DNA from: Streptomyces sp. DSM 110735
Lineage (GTDB): Bacteria; Actinomycetota; Actinomycetes; Streptomycetales; Streptomycetaceae
DNA length: 64,000 bases
Reading direction: 5' to 3'
Assembly: GCF_016482685.1 (NCBI RefSeq)
Contig: NZ_JACYHF010000005.1
Coordinates: 186,001 to 250,000 of the forward strand
A model generated the notes under the pieces. It ran no database searches, was not told where the DNA came from, and saw only the letters and a program-made list of their open reading frames with translations. Shown here one piece after another: positions 1 through 9,187 of the stretch (its first letter is position 1; every line of letters starts with the position of its first letter). The position numbers and the translations under genes were made by a program.

Positions 1-342
1 GTAGGCGGCCTCGCACAGCTTGCGGTGCTCCTCGACGGCGGCCTTGATGCTCTCCTGCTCTCCCTCGCTTTCGTCCTTGAGGTCGTCCTCCTCCAGCTAC
101 AGGACGGGGGAGTCGAGACTGGTGCCGGCGTTCCTCCACGTCGGCCCGAGGGTGCCATCGTCCGCGCCGTAGATGACGCGGACGATGGTGTCGAGGGATC
201 CGCGGAGGTCTTCGCCGCGGCTGTGCCGAAGGTCATGGTGAGCATGAAGGACTGGTGGCGTGGCAGGAGATGGGTCCAGCCGCTGGTGAATCAGTCGGAG
301 GGGAACGACATGCTCGGGCCGGCTGGTGGTTTCGGTGGTCAA
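1..342 (-). pseudogene. Interrupted hypothetical gene, runs off the left edge
   Basis: On the minus strand a frame opens at a TTG (340-342) and is stopped by TAG at 97-99. The same frame then continues with strongly coding-like, G/C-ending codons to the window edge (LEEDDLKDESEGEQ..., ending in ...HRKLCEAAY). The stretch just before the stop (...DTIVRVIYGADDGTLGP...) has the same codon bias, so the two parts look like one gene broken by a nonsense change (for example CAG to TAG). The first 40 codons fit less well and may include a frameshift. I do not recognise the family. A sequencing error is possible. The 3' end lies outside the window. Confidence 0.35.
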
Positions 343-1535
343 GGCAGTCTCCGAGCGAGGGTGATGCGGGCGGCCGCGGTCAGCGGCGGGTGGTCGTGCG
401 GGCCGCCGTCTGGCGGGGCAACAGGATGCCGTGCAGGTCAGGGCGGTGTCTATCGATCTGGACTGGTTCCGGTGCGGCGGCAGCAGGCAGAAGGCTGCCC
501 CGGCCGCCGAGGGGGATGGCGGCCGGGGCCAGGTCTAGGGCCTGTAATCCGGATCTTGCCGGGGGCACGGGGTATGGCACGGACATCTGCGGCGTTGTCG
601 TCGGTTGCCGACGAACCGCGTCGCCCCCTTCCTCCGCCTTGCAGCTGCACGTATCAGCCCCGCTCGGGCGGCCGTGAGGCGCCGTAGGTCCAGGCCGACT
701 TGATCCGAGAGAAAGGCTCTAGCCGGGTAGCACGATAGGAGGGGTCTCGGCATCTGTCTGGGGCCTCTCCCTTATGTTTGAGTCTGTGACGCTCATTTGA
801 CGCTCGGCGCCCCTCGTTTCCCCAGATGGAGTCCCCAGGAGGCATCTGACCTGCTCTTTCTTCAACCTCGATCTGGATCACATGGTTTCGATGACGCATC
901 ACGTCGAATGCGTGGTGATTCTGGAGCCTGCCGAAAGAGGCCGCTGACCTGCGGTTTTAGCTGGCGCGCATCAGAGGTGTCCTGACGCTCATTCCGATGG
1001 GTCATCAGGTGGGCTGAAGGGCTGTTTCAAGTGGCCTGTCGGCGTTGGGCTATCGATGTCACGGCGCCTGGCTTCTGTTGTGGGCGGGGCGTCCGAAGGC
1101 GAGTCCCGAGCGACGTGGGCGAGGTTCGCTTCGGTGTGGCCGTACCCGACGGGGATGCCAGGACCAGCGGCATACTTTGCCGCGCCCGCTCGGCGCCCTA
1201 ACGGAAAATCCCGCGCGGGCGTCCGACGGCCGGGCTGATGTCCTGGCGTGGCTGTCCTCCATGCTCGGCGAGGAGCCACTGCGGAGGCGGTGATGAGCGG
1301 TGAGCATCTGCTGTACAGGCTCTTGGCCCGCCGTATCGGCTTCATGGTCCTCGGAACCCTCGCGCCTTCGGCGAGAGACCGTTCCGTCACTCTGGCCGTG
1401 CACCCCACTTTCGGGATGACCGGAATCCGGACAAGACGAACACTGGTCCCCACTCAAGACCCTGAGGGACTGTCATGTCTGACGAATGATCAATAACCTT
1501 ACGGAACACGCGATTCCCGGTCTCGACGGAGCATC
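343..1535. other. Gene-poor left flank
   Basis: About 1.2 kb with no open frame that combines coding-type third positions, a credible ribosome site and a recognisable product. Several frames of 60-150 codons exist on both strands but look like chance openings in GC-rich DNA. No tRNA, phage attachment site or insertion-sequence ends could be recognised. The right end must hold the promoter of the P450 gene that starts at 1536; an AT-richer patch (aatgatcaataacctta) lies about 50 bases before that start. Confidence 0.4.
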
Positions 1536-2762
1536 ATGACCACTGCGGCACAGATACCCGACATCCTCTCGCCCGAGTTCGCGGCGGACCCGTATCCGGT
1601 CTACCGCCTGATGCGGGAGTCCGCGCCTCTCATCTGGCACGAGGCGACGCGGAGTTACATCATCTCGCGGTACGAAGACGTCGAACGCGTCTTCAAGGAC
1701 AAGGACGCCGAGTTCACCACCGACAACTACGACTGGCAGATCGAGCCGGTCCACGGCAAGACGATCCTCCAGCTCAGCGGGCGTGAGCACGCCGTGCGCC
1801 GGGCTCTGGTCGCCCCCGCCTTCCGGGGCCGGGACCTGCAGGAGAAGTTCCTGCCCGTGATCGAGCGCAACTCGCGCGAACTGATCGACGCCTTCCGGCA
1901 GTCCGGTTCCGCCGACCTCGTCGCGGACTACGCGACCCGCTTCCCGGTCAACGTGATCGCGGACATGCTGGGGCTGGACAAGGCCGACCACGCCCGCTTC
2001 CACCGCTGGTACACCGCCGTCATCGCCTTCCTCGGCAACCTGTCCGGCGACCAGGAGGTGGCCGCCGCGGGCGAGCGCACCCGCGTGGAGTTCGCGGAGT
2101 ACATGCTGCCGATCATCCGCGAGCGCCGCGAGAACCTCGGCGACGACCTGCTGTCGGTGCTGTGCGCCGCCGAGGTCGACGGGGTGCGGATGAGCGACGA
2201 GGACATCAAGGCGTTCTGCAGCCTGCTGCTCGCCGCCGGTGGCGAGACCACGGACAAGGCGATCGCCAGCATCTTCGCCAACCTGCTGAGCCACCCCGAC
2301 CAGCTCGCCGCCGTCCGCGCCGACCACAGCCTGATCCCGCGGGCGTTCGCGGAGACCCTGCGCTTCACCCCGCCGGTGCACATGATCATGCGGCAGTCCG
2401 CGACCGAGGTGAAGCTCAGCGGCGGCACCATCCCGGCCGGGGTCACCGTCACCTGCCTGATCGGCTCGGCCAACCGCGACGAGAACCGCTACCGCGAGCC
2501 CGACCGCTTCGACATCTTCCGCGAGGACCTCACCGCCACCAACGCCTTCTCGGCCGCCGCCGACCATCTGGCGTTCGCACTGGGCCGGCACTTCTGCGTG
2601 GGCGCGCTGCTCGCCAAGGCGGAGGTCGAGACCGGCGTCGCCCAACTGCTGGACGCCATGCCGGACCTGCGCTTCGCGGACGGCTTCGACCCGGTCGAGC
2701 AGGGTGTGTTCACCCGTGGACCCCAGGCGCTGCCGGTGCGGTTCACCCCCGTCACCGCCTGA
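1536..2762 (+). CDS. Cytochrome P450
   Basis: A 408-residue soluble bacterial class I P450 monooxygenase, of normal length. The I-helix oxygen-binding motif (AGGETT), the K-helix ExxR (ETLR) and the heme loop FALGRHFCVG, whose cysteine ligates the iron, are all present. It would need a ferredoxin and reductase supplied from elsewhere. The substrate cannot be read from the sequence. It is transcribed toward the conservon operon and shares a strong hairpin with it at 2774-2802. Conservon operons often carry two P450s (CYP157 and CYP154 types) in the same direction; here the second P450 is convergent, so it may belong to another function. The ATG at 1536 follows a GGAG-like ribosome site. Confidence 0.9.
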   Translation: MTTAAQIPDILSPEFAADPYPVYRLMRESAPLIWHEATRSYIISRYEDVERVFKDKDAEFTTDNYDWQIEPVHGKTILQLSGREHAVRRALVAPAFRGRDLQEKFLPVIERNSRELIDAFRQSGSADLVADYATRFPVNVIADMLGLDKADHARFHRWYTAVIAFLGNLSGDQEVAAAGERTRVEFAEYMLPIIRERRENLGDDLLSVLCAAEVDGVRMSDEDIKAFCSLLLAAGGETTDKAIASIFANLLSHPDQLAAVRADHSLIPRAFAETLRFTPPVHMIMRQSATEVKLSGGTIPAGVTVTCLIGSANRDENRYREPDRFDIFREDLTATNAFSAAADHLAFALGRHFCVGALLAKAEVETGVAQLLDAMPDLRFADGFDPVEQGVFTRGPQALPVRFTPVTA

Positions 2763-2773
2763 CCCGCACCGTG

Positions 2774-2802
2774 CCGCTGGGCCCCGCTCGGGGGCCCAGC
2801 GG
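2774..2802. terminator. Shared hairpin terminator between convergent P450 genes
   Basis: A perfect 12-bp inverted repeat (CCGCTGGGCCCC at 2774-2785, complement at 2791-2802) with a 5-base loop. It lies 12 bases after the stop of the plus-strand P450 and 9 bases beyond the stop of the minus-strand CYP157-like gene. There is no long T tract, as is usual in Streptomyces. It probably works in both directions. Confidence 0.8.
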
Positions 2803-2810
2803 CCCACCGG

Positions 2811-4076
2811 CTAACCGTCGACCGGAGTGAACCGCACCGGCAGGGTGGTCAGCCCCCGCATCCAGATGGACGACCGCCAGGTCAGCGTGTGCGGGTCCAC
2901 CGCGAGCACCAGGTCGGGCAGCCGCTCCAGCAGCGTCTCCACGGCGGTGCGCGCCATGACGTCCGCGAGCAGCGGCGCCGGGTACGGGCACCGGTGCTCA
3001 CCGTTGCTGAACGACAGGTGCGCGGCGTTCTCCGCGCCGACATGGCCCTCGGGCCACAGACTCGGGTCGGTGTTGGCGGCGGCCAGTCCGAGGACCAGGC
3101 AGTCCCCGGCCTTGATCCGGCGCCCGCCGAGCTGGGTGTCGCGTACCGCCCAGCGGCCGATGAAGTTTTGGGTGGGCGTGTCCAGCCAGAGCACCTCGTT
3201 CAGCGCCTCGCCCACGCTGACCCGGCCGCCGGACACGCTGAGTTCGAACCGCTCGTCGGTCAGCAGCAGCCTGAGCGCGTTGCAGATCCAGTTGGCGGTG
3301 GGCTGCTGGGCTGCGGCGATGACCGAGATCAGGTCCTGGACGATCTCCTCGTCGCTGAGCCCCGCCGGGTGCAGCACCATCCGCGAGGTGACGTCCTTGC
3401 CGGGGTCGGCCCGCTTGTCCCGGACCAGCCGCGCCAGCCGCTCGCCCACGCGTCCGTACGCCGCCACCGGGTCGTCGCCCTCGGCCGCGTCCAGGGAGAT
3501 CCGCAGGTCGTCCACGAGCTGCTGGGTGTCGGCGCCCGAGATCGGCATGCCGCACACCTGCACCACGGCGCGCATCGGCAGGGCGTGCGCGTACGACGCC
3601 ATCAGCTCGGCCTGGCCGCTGCCCGCGAACCGGGCGATCAGTTCGTCGGCGATCAGCTCGCAGTCGCGGGCCAGCTCGAACTGGTCCACCCCGGACAGCG
3701 CCTCGGTGATCACCCCGGCCCGGCGCCGGTGCTCCTCGCCCTCGGTGAACAGCACCGAGGGCTGGTAGCCGACGAAGGGCATCAGCGGCCAGTCCGGCGG
3801 GATGTTGTCCCACTGGTTCCAGCGCCGCGAGTCCCGCGCGAACAGCTCGTCGTGGCTGGTGACGTGGGCGACCTCGTGGTAGCCGAGCACCAGCCAGGCG
3901 GGGATGTCGCCGTCCAGCAGGACCGGTGCGACCGCGCCGTGCTCGCGGCGCAGCGTCCGGTACATCTGCGACGGCGTCTGCTGGTACTCAAGGCCCGCCA
4001 GGCGCACCGCGTCGGTGTGGGCGGGGCAGCCTGGCGGCGGTGCCTGCTGCGCGGAGAAGGGGCCGGGGTCGGTCAC
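2811..4076 (-). CDS. cvnE: CYP157-type cytochrome P450 of the conservon
   Basis: A P450-fold protein of 421 residues, last gene of the cvnA-B-C-D-E operon. The GTG start at 4076 overlaps the cvnD stop (GTGA). The heme loop FSNGEHRCPYP is present, with the Cys ligand near residue 363. The otherwise near-invariant K-helix ExxR motif is replaced by EVLW (residues 294-297), and the I-helix reads AAQQPT instead of AGxxT. Loss of ExxR is a known trait of the CYP157 family, whose members sit in conservons, so context and sequence agree. Its biochemical role is unknown. It could be an unusual oxygenase or a heme-binding partner of the GTPase/kinase-like complex. Confidence 0.88.
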   Translation of the reverse strand: MTDPGPFSAQQAPPPGCPAHTDAVRLAGLEYQQTPSQMYRTLRREHGAVAPVLLDGDIPAWLVLGYHEVAHVTSHDELFARDSRRWNQWDNIPPDWPLMPFVGYQPSVLFTEGEEHRRRAGVITEALSGVDQFELARDCELIADELIARFAGSGQAELMASYAHALPMRAVVQVCGMPISGADTQQLVDDLRISLDAAEGDDPVAAYGRVGERLARLVRDKRADPGKDVTSRMVLHPAGLSDEEIVQDLISVIAAAQQPTANWICNALRLLLTDERFELSVSGGRVSVGEALNEVLWLDTPTQNFIGRWAVRDTQLGGRRIKAGDCLVLGLAAANTDPSLWPEGHVGAENAAHLSFSNGEHRCPYPAPLLADVMARTAVETLLERLPDLVLAVDPHTLTWRSSIWMRGLTTLPVRFTPVDG

Positions 4077-4687
4077 GGGGTCGCCTCCTGGGCGGTGGCC
4101 AGCGTGTACACATGGTCCACGAGGGTGATCAGCACGTCCTTGCCCGACTGCCTCACCCGTGCGTCGCAGTCGATCATCGGCACGTGATCGGGGAGCGCGA
4201 GGGCCTGGCGGATCTCGTCCAGGGAGTAGTGGGCCGCGTCGTCGAACCGGTTGACGGCCACCACGAAGGGCGTGCCGTGGTGTTCGAGGCGGTCTATCGC
4301 GTACCAGGAGTCGTCCATCCGGCGGGTGTCGACGAGGACGACGGCGCCGAGGGTGCCGGAGAAGAGCCGGTCCCACAGGAACCAGAAGCGCTCCTGCCCC
4401 GGCGCGCCGAACAGGTACAGCACCATAGTGTCGTTGAGGCTGATCCGGCCGAAGTCGAAGGCGACGGTGGTGGTCGACTTCGCGGCGACGCCACTGGTCT
4501 CGTCGATGCCGACGCCCGCCTCCGTCATCACCTCCTCGGTGTTCAGCGGCCGGATCTCGCTCACGGAGCGGACCAGCGTGGTCTTGCCGACGCCGAAGCC
4601 GCCCACGACGACGATCTTCAGACCGGTTTCCGCCGCGTCGGCCAGTGGCGTGCGGTGGGCGGGCAGCTCAGAGATTGCGGAGCCCAT
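4073..4687 (-). CDS. cvnD: Conservon small GTPase-like protein CvnD
   Basis: A 204-residue ATP/GTP-binding protein of the CvnD family (related to MglA and Ras-type switches). The P-loop GGFGVGKTT is near residue 30, and a VAVNRFD segment corresponds to the base-recognition NKxD motif. In characterised conservons the four Cvn proteins form a membrane-associated complex resembling a eukaryotic G-protein system, and they influence development and secondary metabolism. The gene overlaps cvnC by 20 bp and the P450 gene by 4 bp, which points to translational coupling. The N-terminus is well placed, with the P-loop in the expected position. Confidence 0.92.
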   Translation of the reverse strand: MGSAISELPAHRTPLADAAETGLKIVVVGGFGVGKTTLVRSVSEIRPLNTEEVMTEAGVGIDETSGVAAKSTTTVAFDFGRISLNDTMVLYLFGAPGQERFWFLWDRLFSGTLGAVVLVDTRRMDDSWYAIDRLEHHGTPFVVAVNRFDDAAHYSLDEIRQALALPDHVPMIDCDARVRQSGKDVLITLVDHVYTLATAQEATP

Positions 4688-5015
4688 GGAGCACTTCCTT
4701 GAGAAGGGCGGGGTCGGGGAGCGAGGGGTTCACGGGTGGGTGGCGTGCGGTGATCCGGCCGGTGTCGAGGAGGTCGGCGAGGAGGATCCGCACGACCATG
4801 ATCGGCAGTTCCAGTTCGGCGGAGATCTCGACGACCGAGGTCGGGTGCCGGCACAGGGTCAGGATGCGGGAGTGCTCCGACTGCATGCCCGTGGTCGGCT
4901 GGCACTCCGCGACGATCAGGGTGACCAGGTCCAGGGTGTCGTCGACACTGCTGCGCCCGTTCGTGACCGTGTAGAGCCGGTCGGGGGCACCGGTGTCCAC
5001 CGGCTTGCGGGTCAC
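4668..5015 (-). CDS. cvnC: Conservon DUF742 protein CvnC
   Basis: A 115-residue protein of the DUF742 family, always found between the roadblock protein and the GTPase of conservons. A predicted winged-helix-like core is visible (SVVEISAELELPIMVVRILLADLLDTGRI), a pattern typical of the family. No enzyme motif is seen. It probably links CvnB and CvnD or senses the kinase-like CvnA. It overlaps cvnB by 4 bp at its start (ATGA) and cvnD by 20 bp at its end. Length and gene order are normal for a conservon. Confidence 0.9.
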   Translation of the reverse strand: MTRKPVDTGAPDRLYTVTNGRSSVDDTLDLVTLIVAECQPTTGMQSEHSRILTLCRHPTSVVEISAELELPIMVVRILLADLLDTGRITARHPPVNPSLPDPALLKEVLHGLRNL

Positions 5016-5470
5016 GAGGGGGTACTCCCCTGGAGCGGCTGCCGGGGCGCTGCCCGCAGATGCTCGCCGATCTTGTCGACCAGCCCGGTCATCTCCTCGC
5101 CGAGGCGGCCGGGGTCGGCGTCCTCGGCGGCGACGACCGCGAGGTGCGCGCCCTCACCGGCGCCGACGATGCAGAGCAGACCGCCGTGGAAGGCGGTCAT
5201 GGCGTGGAGCACGCCGCCGGTGCCGTCCCCGAACTCCACGGACGCGCCGTGGGACAGGGCCTGGAGACCGGAGCAGATCGCGGCGAGCTGGTCGGCCTGA
5301 TCCGCGGCCAGGTCGGGGGTCCAGCACAGCTTGAGACCGTCGCGGGAGAGGACCAGGGCGTGCCGGGCACCGGGCGTCTGGTCCAGCAGGTTCTGCAGCA
5401 GCCAGACGAGGCTGTTGTCGGTGGTCTGCATGATGGGTGATGGGACGGTGGTGTCCAGTTGTTCGGTCAC
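5012..5470 (-). CDS. cvnB: Conservon roadblock/LC7 protein CvnB
   Basis: A 152-residue roadblock/LC7-domain protein. The fold is suggested by the family pattern ARHALVLSRDGL...LAAICSGL...GGLLCIVGAGEGAHLAVVA. Roadblock proteins act as regulators or GTPase-activating partners of MglA/CvnD-like GTPases. It sits between cvnA and cvnC in the normal conservon order. A longer upstream start would give an extension with no family match, so the ATG at 5470 is preferred. Confidence 0.9.
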   Translation of the reverse strand: MTEQLDTTVPSPIMQTTDNSLVWLLQNLLDQTPGARHALVLSRDGLKLCWTPDLAADQADQLAAICSGLQALSHGASVEFGDGTGGVLHAMTAFHGGLLCIVGAGEGAHLAVVAAEDADPGRLGEEMTGLVDKIGEHLRAAPRQPLQGSTPS

Positions 5471-5544
5471 CGGCCCGTTCCTCCAATCTCATGGGCACGA
5501 GGGGGGCGTGGCTGCCGGGCGCGGGGCCGGCGGGGCTCGGGGGG

Positions 5545-7293
5545 CTAACCGGCGGTCGGCGGCTCGGGGTCGGGGCGGCCGCCCAGGGTGTCGCCCGAGG
5601 ACTTGCGCGAGCGGTGGAAGGCGCCGAAGCGGGAGCCGACGTCGTGTGCGGGCCGCTTGCGGGGCGGGGCGGGCTTGCTCGCGGGGCGCTGGGCGCGCTC
5701 GGCGTCGCTCATGGTGCGTCCGGGTTTGCGCACGGGGAGCCCGTTCGGGGTGGCGGAGACGGGCGCGGGGGTGGGCGCGGCGGCGGGCGGCTCGTGCCGG
5801 GTCTGCTCGGGGACTTCCCGCAGGATCACGGGGGGATCGGGGCGTACGGGTGTCTCGACGACGGGGGCGGCCGTCGGCGTTTCGGGCGCGGGGACCGGCT
5901 GGACGGTGGCCGTCCGGGTCGCCTCCCGCCGCGCGGGCCACGGGTCGCGCTGCTGCGCGATGAGGCGCCGGGGCAGCAGGACGACCACGCCGGTGCCGCC
6001 GCGCGAGGAGGGGCGGTAGCTGACGTTGATCCGGTACTTGAGCGCGAGCAGTCCGACCACGGCGAGGCCAAGGCGGGTGCCCTGGAGGGAGGCGAGGTCG
6101 GCCATGCTGCCCGCCACCGCGCCCTCGGCGTGCTTCATCGCCGCCTCGGACATGGTCAGTCCGCTGTCCTCGACGGTGACGACGATCCCGGCCCGGTGCT
6201 CCTCGACGTAGACGTGGACCTCGTCGGTGGGCGGGGAGAAGTTGGCCGCGTTGTCGATGAGTTCGGCGAGGAGGTGCATCACGCCTTCGGCGGCGAACCC
6301 GGAGATGGCCGCCTGGGAGGTGAAGTGCAGCCGGACTCGCTGGTAGGCGGCGATACGGCCGATGGCGCCCCGGAGGATGCTCTCCATCCGGATCGGCTTG
6401 TTCCAGGTACGGCTGGTCTTGCCGCCCATGAGCAGCGCCAGCCGGTCGGCGATCAGCACGAGCTGGGAGGTCCTGTGGTCCAGCCGCATCAGATCGCCGA
6501 GCATCGTGCCGTCGTGCTCGTCCTGCATCGCCCGCAGGTCGGCGAGCATGCTGACGGCCTTGGCCTGGACCCGGCTGAGCGCCTTGGTGGAGGCGATCCG
6601 GGCACCGCCCGCGCGCCGCTCGCTGCGCGCCAGCTCGCGGACGACCAGCTCGCCCAGGTCGTGCATCAACGGCACGCGGGGCAGCGTGAGTTCGCCCAGG
6701 ACCGTGTCGGCCGAGCGGCCCTCGGCGAGGCGGGCGACGGCGGCGGGCAGCGTCTCCCGGGTGAGCCGGTCGGCTTCGGCCAGGAGCTCGTTCAGCGCCT
6801 CCTGGGTTTCCCGGGCTTCCTTGTCCGCCGCGGCAGCGCGGCTCACCGCCTCCTCCAGGGCACCGGCGGAGAGGTGGGCGAGCCGGCGCAGGTTCTGGTC
6901 GTTGGGCATCGACACGCCCGCGAGCGCGTCGGCGGCGGCGCTGCCGGTCAGCACCAGGTTGTGCAGGGAGGGCAGCGTCACGCTGGCCAAGTGGCTGGTC
7001 TGCGCGGCGGTTTGCTGCGCCTGCGTGCGGAGCCGGTCGTTCTCGGCGGCCTGGGTGGCGGCGGCGAGCCGGGCCCGGCGGACGAGGAGGTGCCCGACGA
7101 GCACCGCGACGGCGACGCACGCCCAGCCCGCGCCCGCCACGACGAGCGCCCATCCGTGGGTGCCGGACGGCGCCACCGCGACCGCGACGCCCGCGGCCAC
7201 GGCGGTCACCGCCACCACGGCCGCGGGCACCGCCCACGAGCTGCGCTGAACGGCCGTCGAGCGGTGTTGAACGGACGGTGCAGGAACTGACAT
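5545..7293 (-). CDS. cvnA: Conservon histidine kinase-like sensor CvnA
   Basis: A 582-residue membrane protein, first gene of the operon. Two hydrophobic segments near residues 20-42 and 47-68 anchor it. A long coiled-coil-like region follows (about 80-215). Then come a dimerisation/phosphoacceptor-like stretch around LDHRTSQL and an HATPase_c domain with the N-box (ELIDNAANFSPP) and a degraded G1 box (VEDSGLTMS). The last 150 residues are Pro/Ala-rich and probably disordered. CvnA proteins resemble sensor kinases but are thought to signal through the roadblock/GTPase partners encoded downstream rather than through a response regulator. A single promoter upstream of 7293 should serve all five genes. 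Confidence 0.92.
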   Translation of the reverse strand: MSVPAPSVQHRSTAVQRSSWAVPAAVVAVTAVAAGVAVAVAPSGTHGWALVVAGAGWACVAVAVLVGHLLVRRARLAAATQAAENDRLRTQAQQTAAQTSHLASVTLPSLHNLVLTGSAAADALAGVSMPNDQNLRRLAHLSAGALEEAVSRAAAADKEARETQEALNELLAEADRLTRETLPAAVARLAEGRSADTVLGELTLPRVPLMHDLGELVVRELARSERRAGGARIASTKALSRVQAKAVSMLADLRAMQDEHDGTMLGDLMRLDHRTSQLVLIADRLALLMGGKTSRTWNKPIRMESILRGAIGRIAAYQRVRLHFTSQAAISGFAAEGVMHLLAELIDNAANFSPPTDEVHVYVEEHRAGIVVTVEDSGLTMSEAAMKHAEGAVAGSMADLASLQGTRLGLAVVGLLALKYRINVSYRPSSRGGTGVVVLLPRRLIAQQRDPWPARREATRTATVQPVPAPETPTAAPVVETPVRPDPPVILREVPEQTRHEPPAAAPTPAPVSATPNGLPVRKPGRTMSDAERAQRPASKPAPPRKRPAHDVGSRFGAFHRSRKSSGDTLGGRPDPEPPTAG

Positions 7294-7736
7294 TCCGCGG
7301 TCCCTCGGTCTGCGAGCAGAAGAATCGGCGACCGAACGCCTCGATCGCGGTCCGGAAGCGGCCGCCTCGGAGGAAGGCGATCTTCCAGTCCGGTTACGCC
7401 GACATGCTAGTCACACCGGAGTGCGCCACGTTCCGAATGACCCCTCCTGGACGCCCGGACCTGAAGTCGTCGTGAAGCAGCCACTGCGACGACGGGCCGT
7501 GATAGAGGGCTGTCCGGGCCGCACCGCGGGTGGCGGGCCCGGAAACACCCCATGCGCCCCCGCTCTCCCGTCACCGGAGTGGCTGCCGCGCACCCCTTCC
7601 GAGGGGTCAGCCTCCTCGGAAGGGGACCCTTTCCAGCCAACCGGACGCGATCACCGGAAGAGGACGACGGCACCGATCACCCGGATCGCCGGGAATGCGA
7701 GGGCCGATACCGGACAACCGGCGGTCGCCGACGAGT
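7294..7736. other. Intergenic region between conservon and transporter operon
   Basis: About 440 bases without a credible gene. It must contain the cvnA promoter near 7300-7420, where the sequence is less GC-rich. It also holds the hairpin that ends the long minus-strand operon (7593-7625, listed separately). Short open frames here (for example a minus-strand frame across 7411-7593) lack family resemblance and a ribosome site. Confidence 0.5.
7593..7625 (-). terminator. Hairpin terminator of the 7.7-27 kb operon
   Basis: A perfect 12-bp inverted repeat (CCCCTTCCGAGG at 7593-7604, complement at 7614-7625) with a 9-base loop. It starts about 110 bases beyond the stop of the antiporter gene on the minus strand and is the natural end of the long biosynthetic/transport operon. 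Confidence 0.7.
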
Positions 7737-9086
7737 TCAGACGTGCGCGTCCGGGGTCTGGTCGGCCGGTTTCCAGTCGAGTACCGAGCGGTCGTGCAGG
7801 CGGAGTTGCTCCTCGGGGGTGTGTTCGATGTGGCGCATGCTCCAGCGCAGGAGGGGTGGGGCCATCAGGGAGGTGATGACGGCGACCAGGACGATGAGGG
7901 TGTAGGACGCGGAGTTCAGCACGCCGATGCGCAGTCCGGCGGCGGCGACGACGAGCTGGATGACGCCGCGGGCGTTGAGCGCGCCGCCCAGGGCGACGGA
8001 TTCCCAGGTCCCGACGCCGACGGCCCTGGCGCCGACGAAGACGCCGGCCACCTTGCCGACGACGGCGACCAGCAGCAGGGCGGCGCCGGCCGCGAGGGTC
8101 GCGGGGTGGGTGAGGGCGCTCAGGTCCAGGCGCAGACCGGCGGTGGCGAAGAAGAGGGGCGCGAACACCGCGAGGACGACCGTGCGCAGGGGCGCGAGCC
8201 GGGCGCGCAGGCTCCGGGGGCCCGAGCTGATGAGCATGCCCGCGAGGAAGGCGCCGAACATGGCTTCCAGACCCAGTGCCTGCGTGGCGGCGGCGCAGAG
8301 GAGGACGAAGGCGGTCACGGTGCCCACCACGACCGCCGTGTCGGAGGTGTGCTCGGCCGCCTTCATGACCCGGTTGGCCAAGGGGCGCAGGACGCAGAAG
8401 GCGACGGTCAGCACCAGGGCCGTGGCGAGCAGGGGCATGACGAGATGGTCGCCTCCCATTCCGCCGCCGACGGCCATGGCCGACACCACGGACAGCAGGA
8501 TCCAGCCGACGACGTCGTCCACCATGCCCGCCGCCAGGGTGAGCTGTCCGACGTCGCGGTGGATGAGGTGCATGTCGGTGAGGATCTTGGCGATGACCGG
8601 CAGTGCGCTGACGGACAGGGCGACGGCGACGAAGAGCGCGAAGACGGGGCGGTCGGCGCCGTCGGGGAGGAGGCTCGCGGGAGCCGCCCAGCCCGCGGCG
8701 TAGCCGAGACCGAAGGGCAGCAGCAGACCTCCCGCGCCGACGCCGAGAGCGGTGACGCCACGACGCCGTACCAGGGCGGCGTCCATCTCGACGCCCGTGA
8801 TGCCGACCAGCAGCAGGACGCCGATCTGACCGACCGCGTCGAGGAGGTGGAACTGCCCGGTGTCCCGGGGCAGCAGCCAGTGCGCGGCGGCGGGGGAGAC
8901 GTTGCCGAGGACGGTCGGCCCGAGCAGGATGCCGACGCACAGTTCTCCGGCGACGGCGGGCATCCCGAGCCGGGCGGCGAGGCGCCCGCACAGGACGGCG
9001 AGGAGGACGAGCACTCCTGCTTGCAGCAGGAACACGAACAGTTGGTGGGACGGCAGGGGCGGGATCGGCGGGGCTGCGAGGCGCAC
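7737..9086 (-). CDS. Cation/proton antiporter (CPA2 family)
   Basis: A 449-residue integral membrane protein with about 12 hydrophobic segments. The family pattern is clear: GELCVGILLGPTVLG near residue 50, a central region with the paired acidic residues (AAGMVDDVVGW) that bind and transport cations, and FGAFLAGMLIS later. Relatives are Na+ or K+/H+ antiporters and similar proteins found at the ends of antibiotic clusters. It is the last gene of the minus-strand operon, after two MFS exporters, so it may help self-protection, pH homeostasis or export rather than biosynthesis. The C-terminal 35 residues are cytoplasmic and charged. No TrkA-type regulatory domain is attached. Confidence 0.88.
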   Translation of the reverse strand: MRLAAPPIPPLPSHQLFVFLLQAGVLVLLAVLCGRLAARLGMPAVAGELCVGILLGPTVLGNVSPAAAHWLLPRDTGQFHLLDAVGQIGVLLLVGITGVEMDAALVRRRGVTALGVGAGGLLLPFGLGYAAGWAAPASLLPDGADRPVFALFVAVALSVSALPVIAKILTDMHLIHRDVGQLTLAAGMVDDVVGWILLSVVSAMAVGGGMGGDHLVMPLLATALVLTVAFCVLRPLANRVMKAAEHTSDTAVVVGTVTAFVLLCAAATQALGLEAMFGAFLAGMLISSGPRSLRARLAPLRTVVLAVFAPLFFATAGLRLDLSALTHPATLAAGAALLLVAVVGKVAGVFVGARAVGVGTWESVALGGALNARGVIQLVVAAAGLRIGVLNSASYTLIVLVAVITSLMAPPLLRWSMRHIEHTPEEQLRLHDRSVLDWKPADQTPDAHV

Positions 9087-9187
9087 GGGTGCGATCTCCT
9101 GACGGAAATGCCCCGGGCGCGGCGCAAGTGCCGCGCCCGGAGCCGTGGATGAGAGAGCGAGGGCGTGCGGTCCGGCGGCCGGTGGTG

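Noticed and set aside
97..342. Idea that the left-edge fragment is an SsgA-like sporulation protein
   Set aside because: Only the first residues (VVPLRLI) recall that family; the rest does not fit.
719..796. A 25-codon minus-strand reading frame (MSVTDSNIRERPQ...), possibly a leader peptide
   Set aside because: No ribosome site, no downstream gene to control and no recognised family; kept as unannotated DNA.
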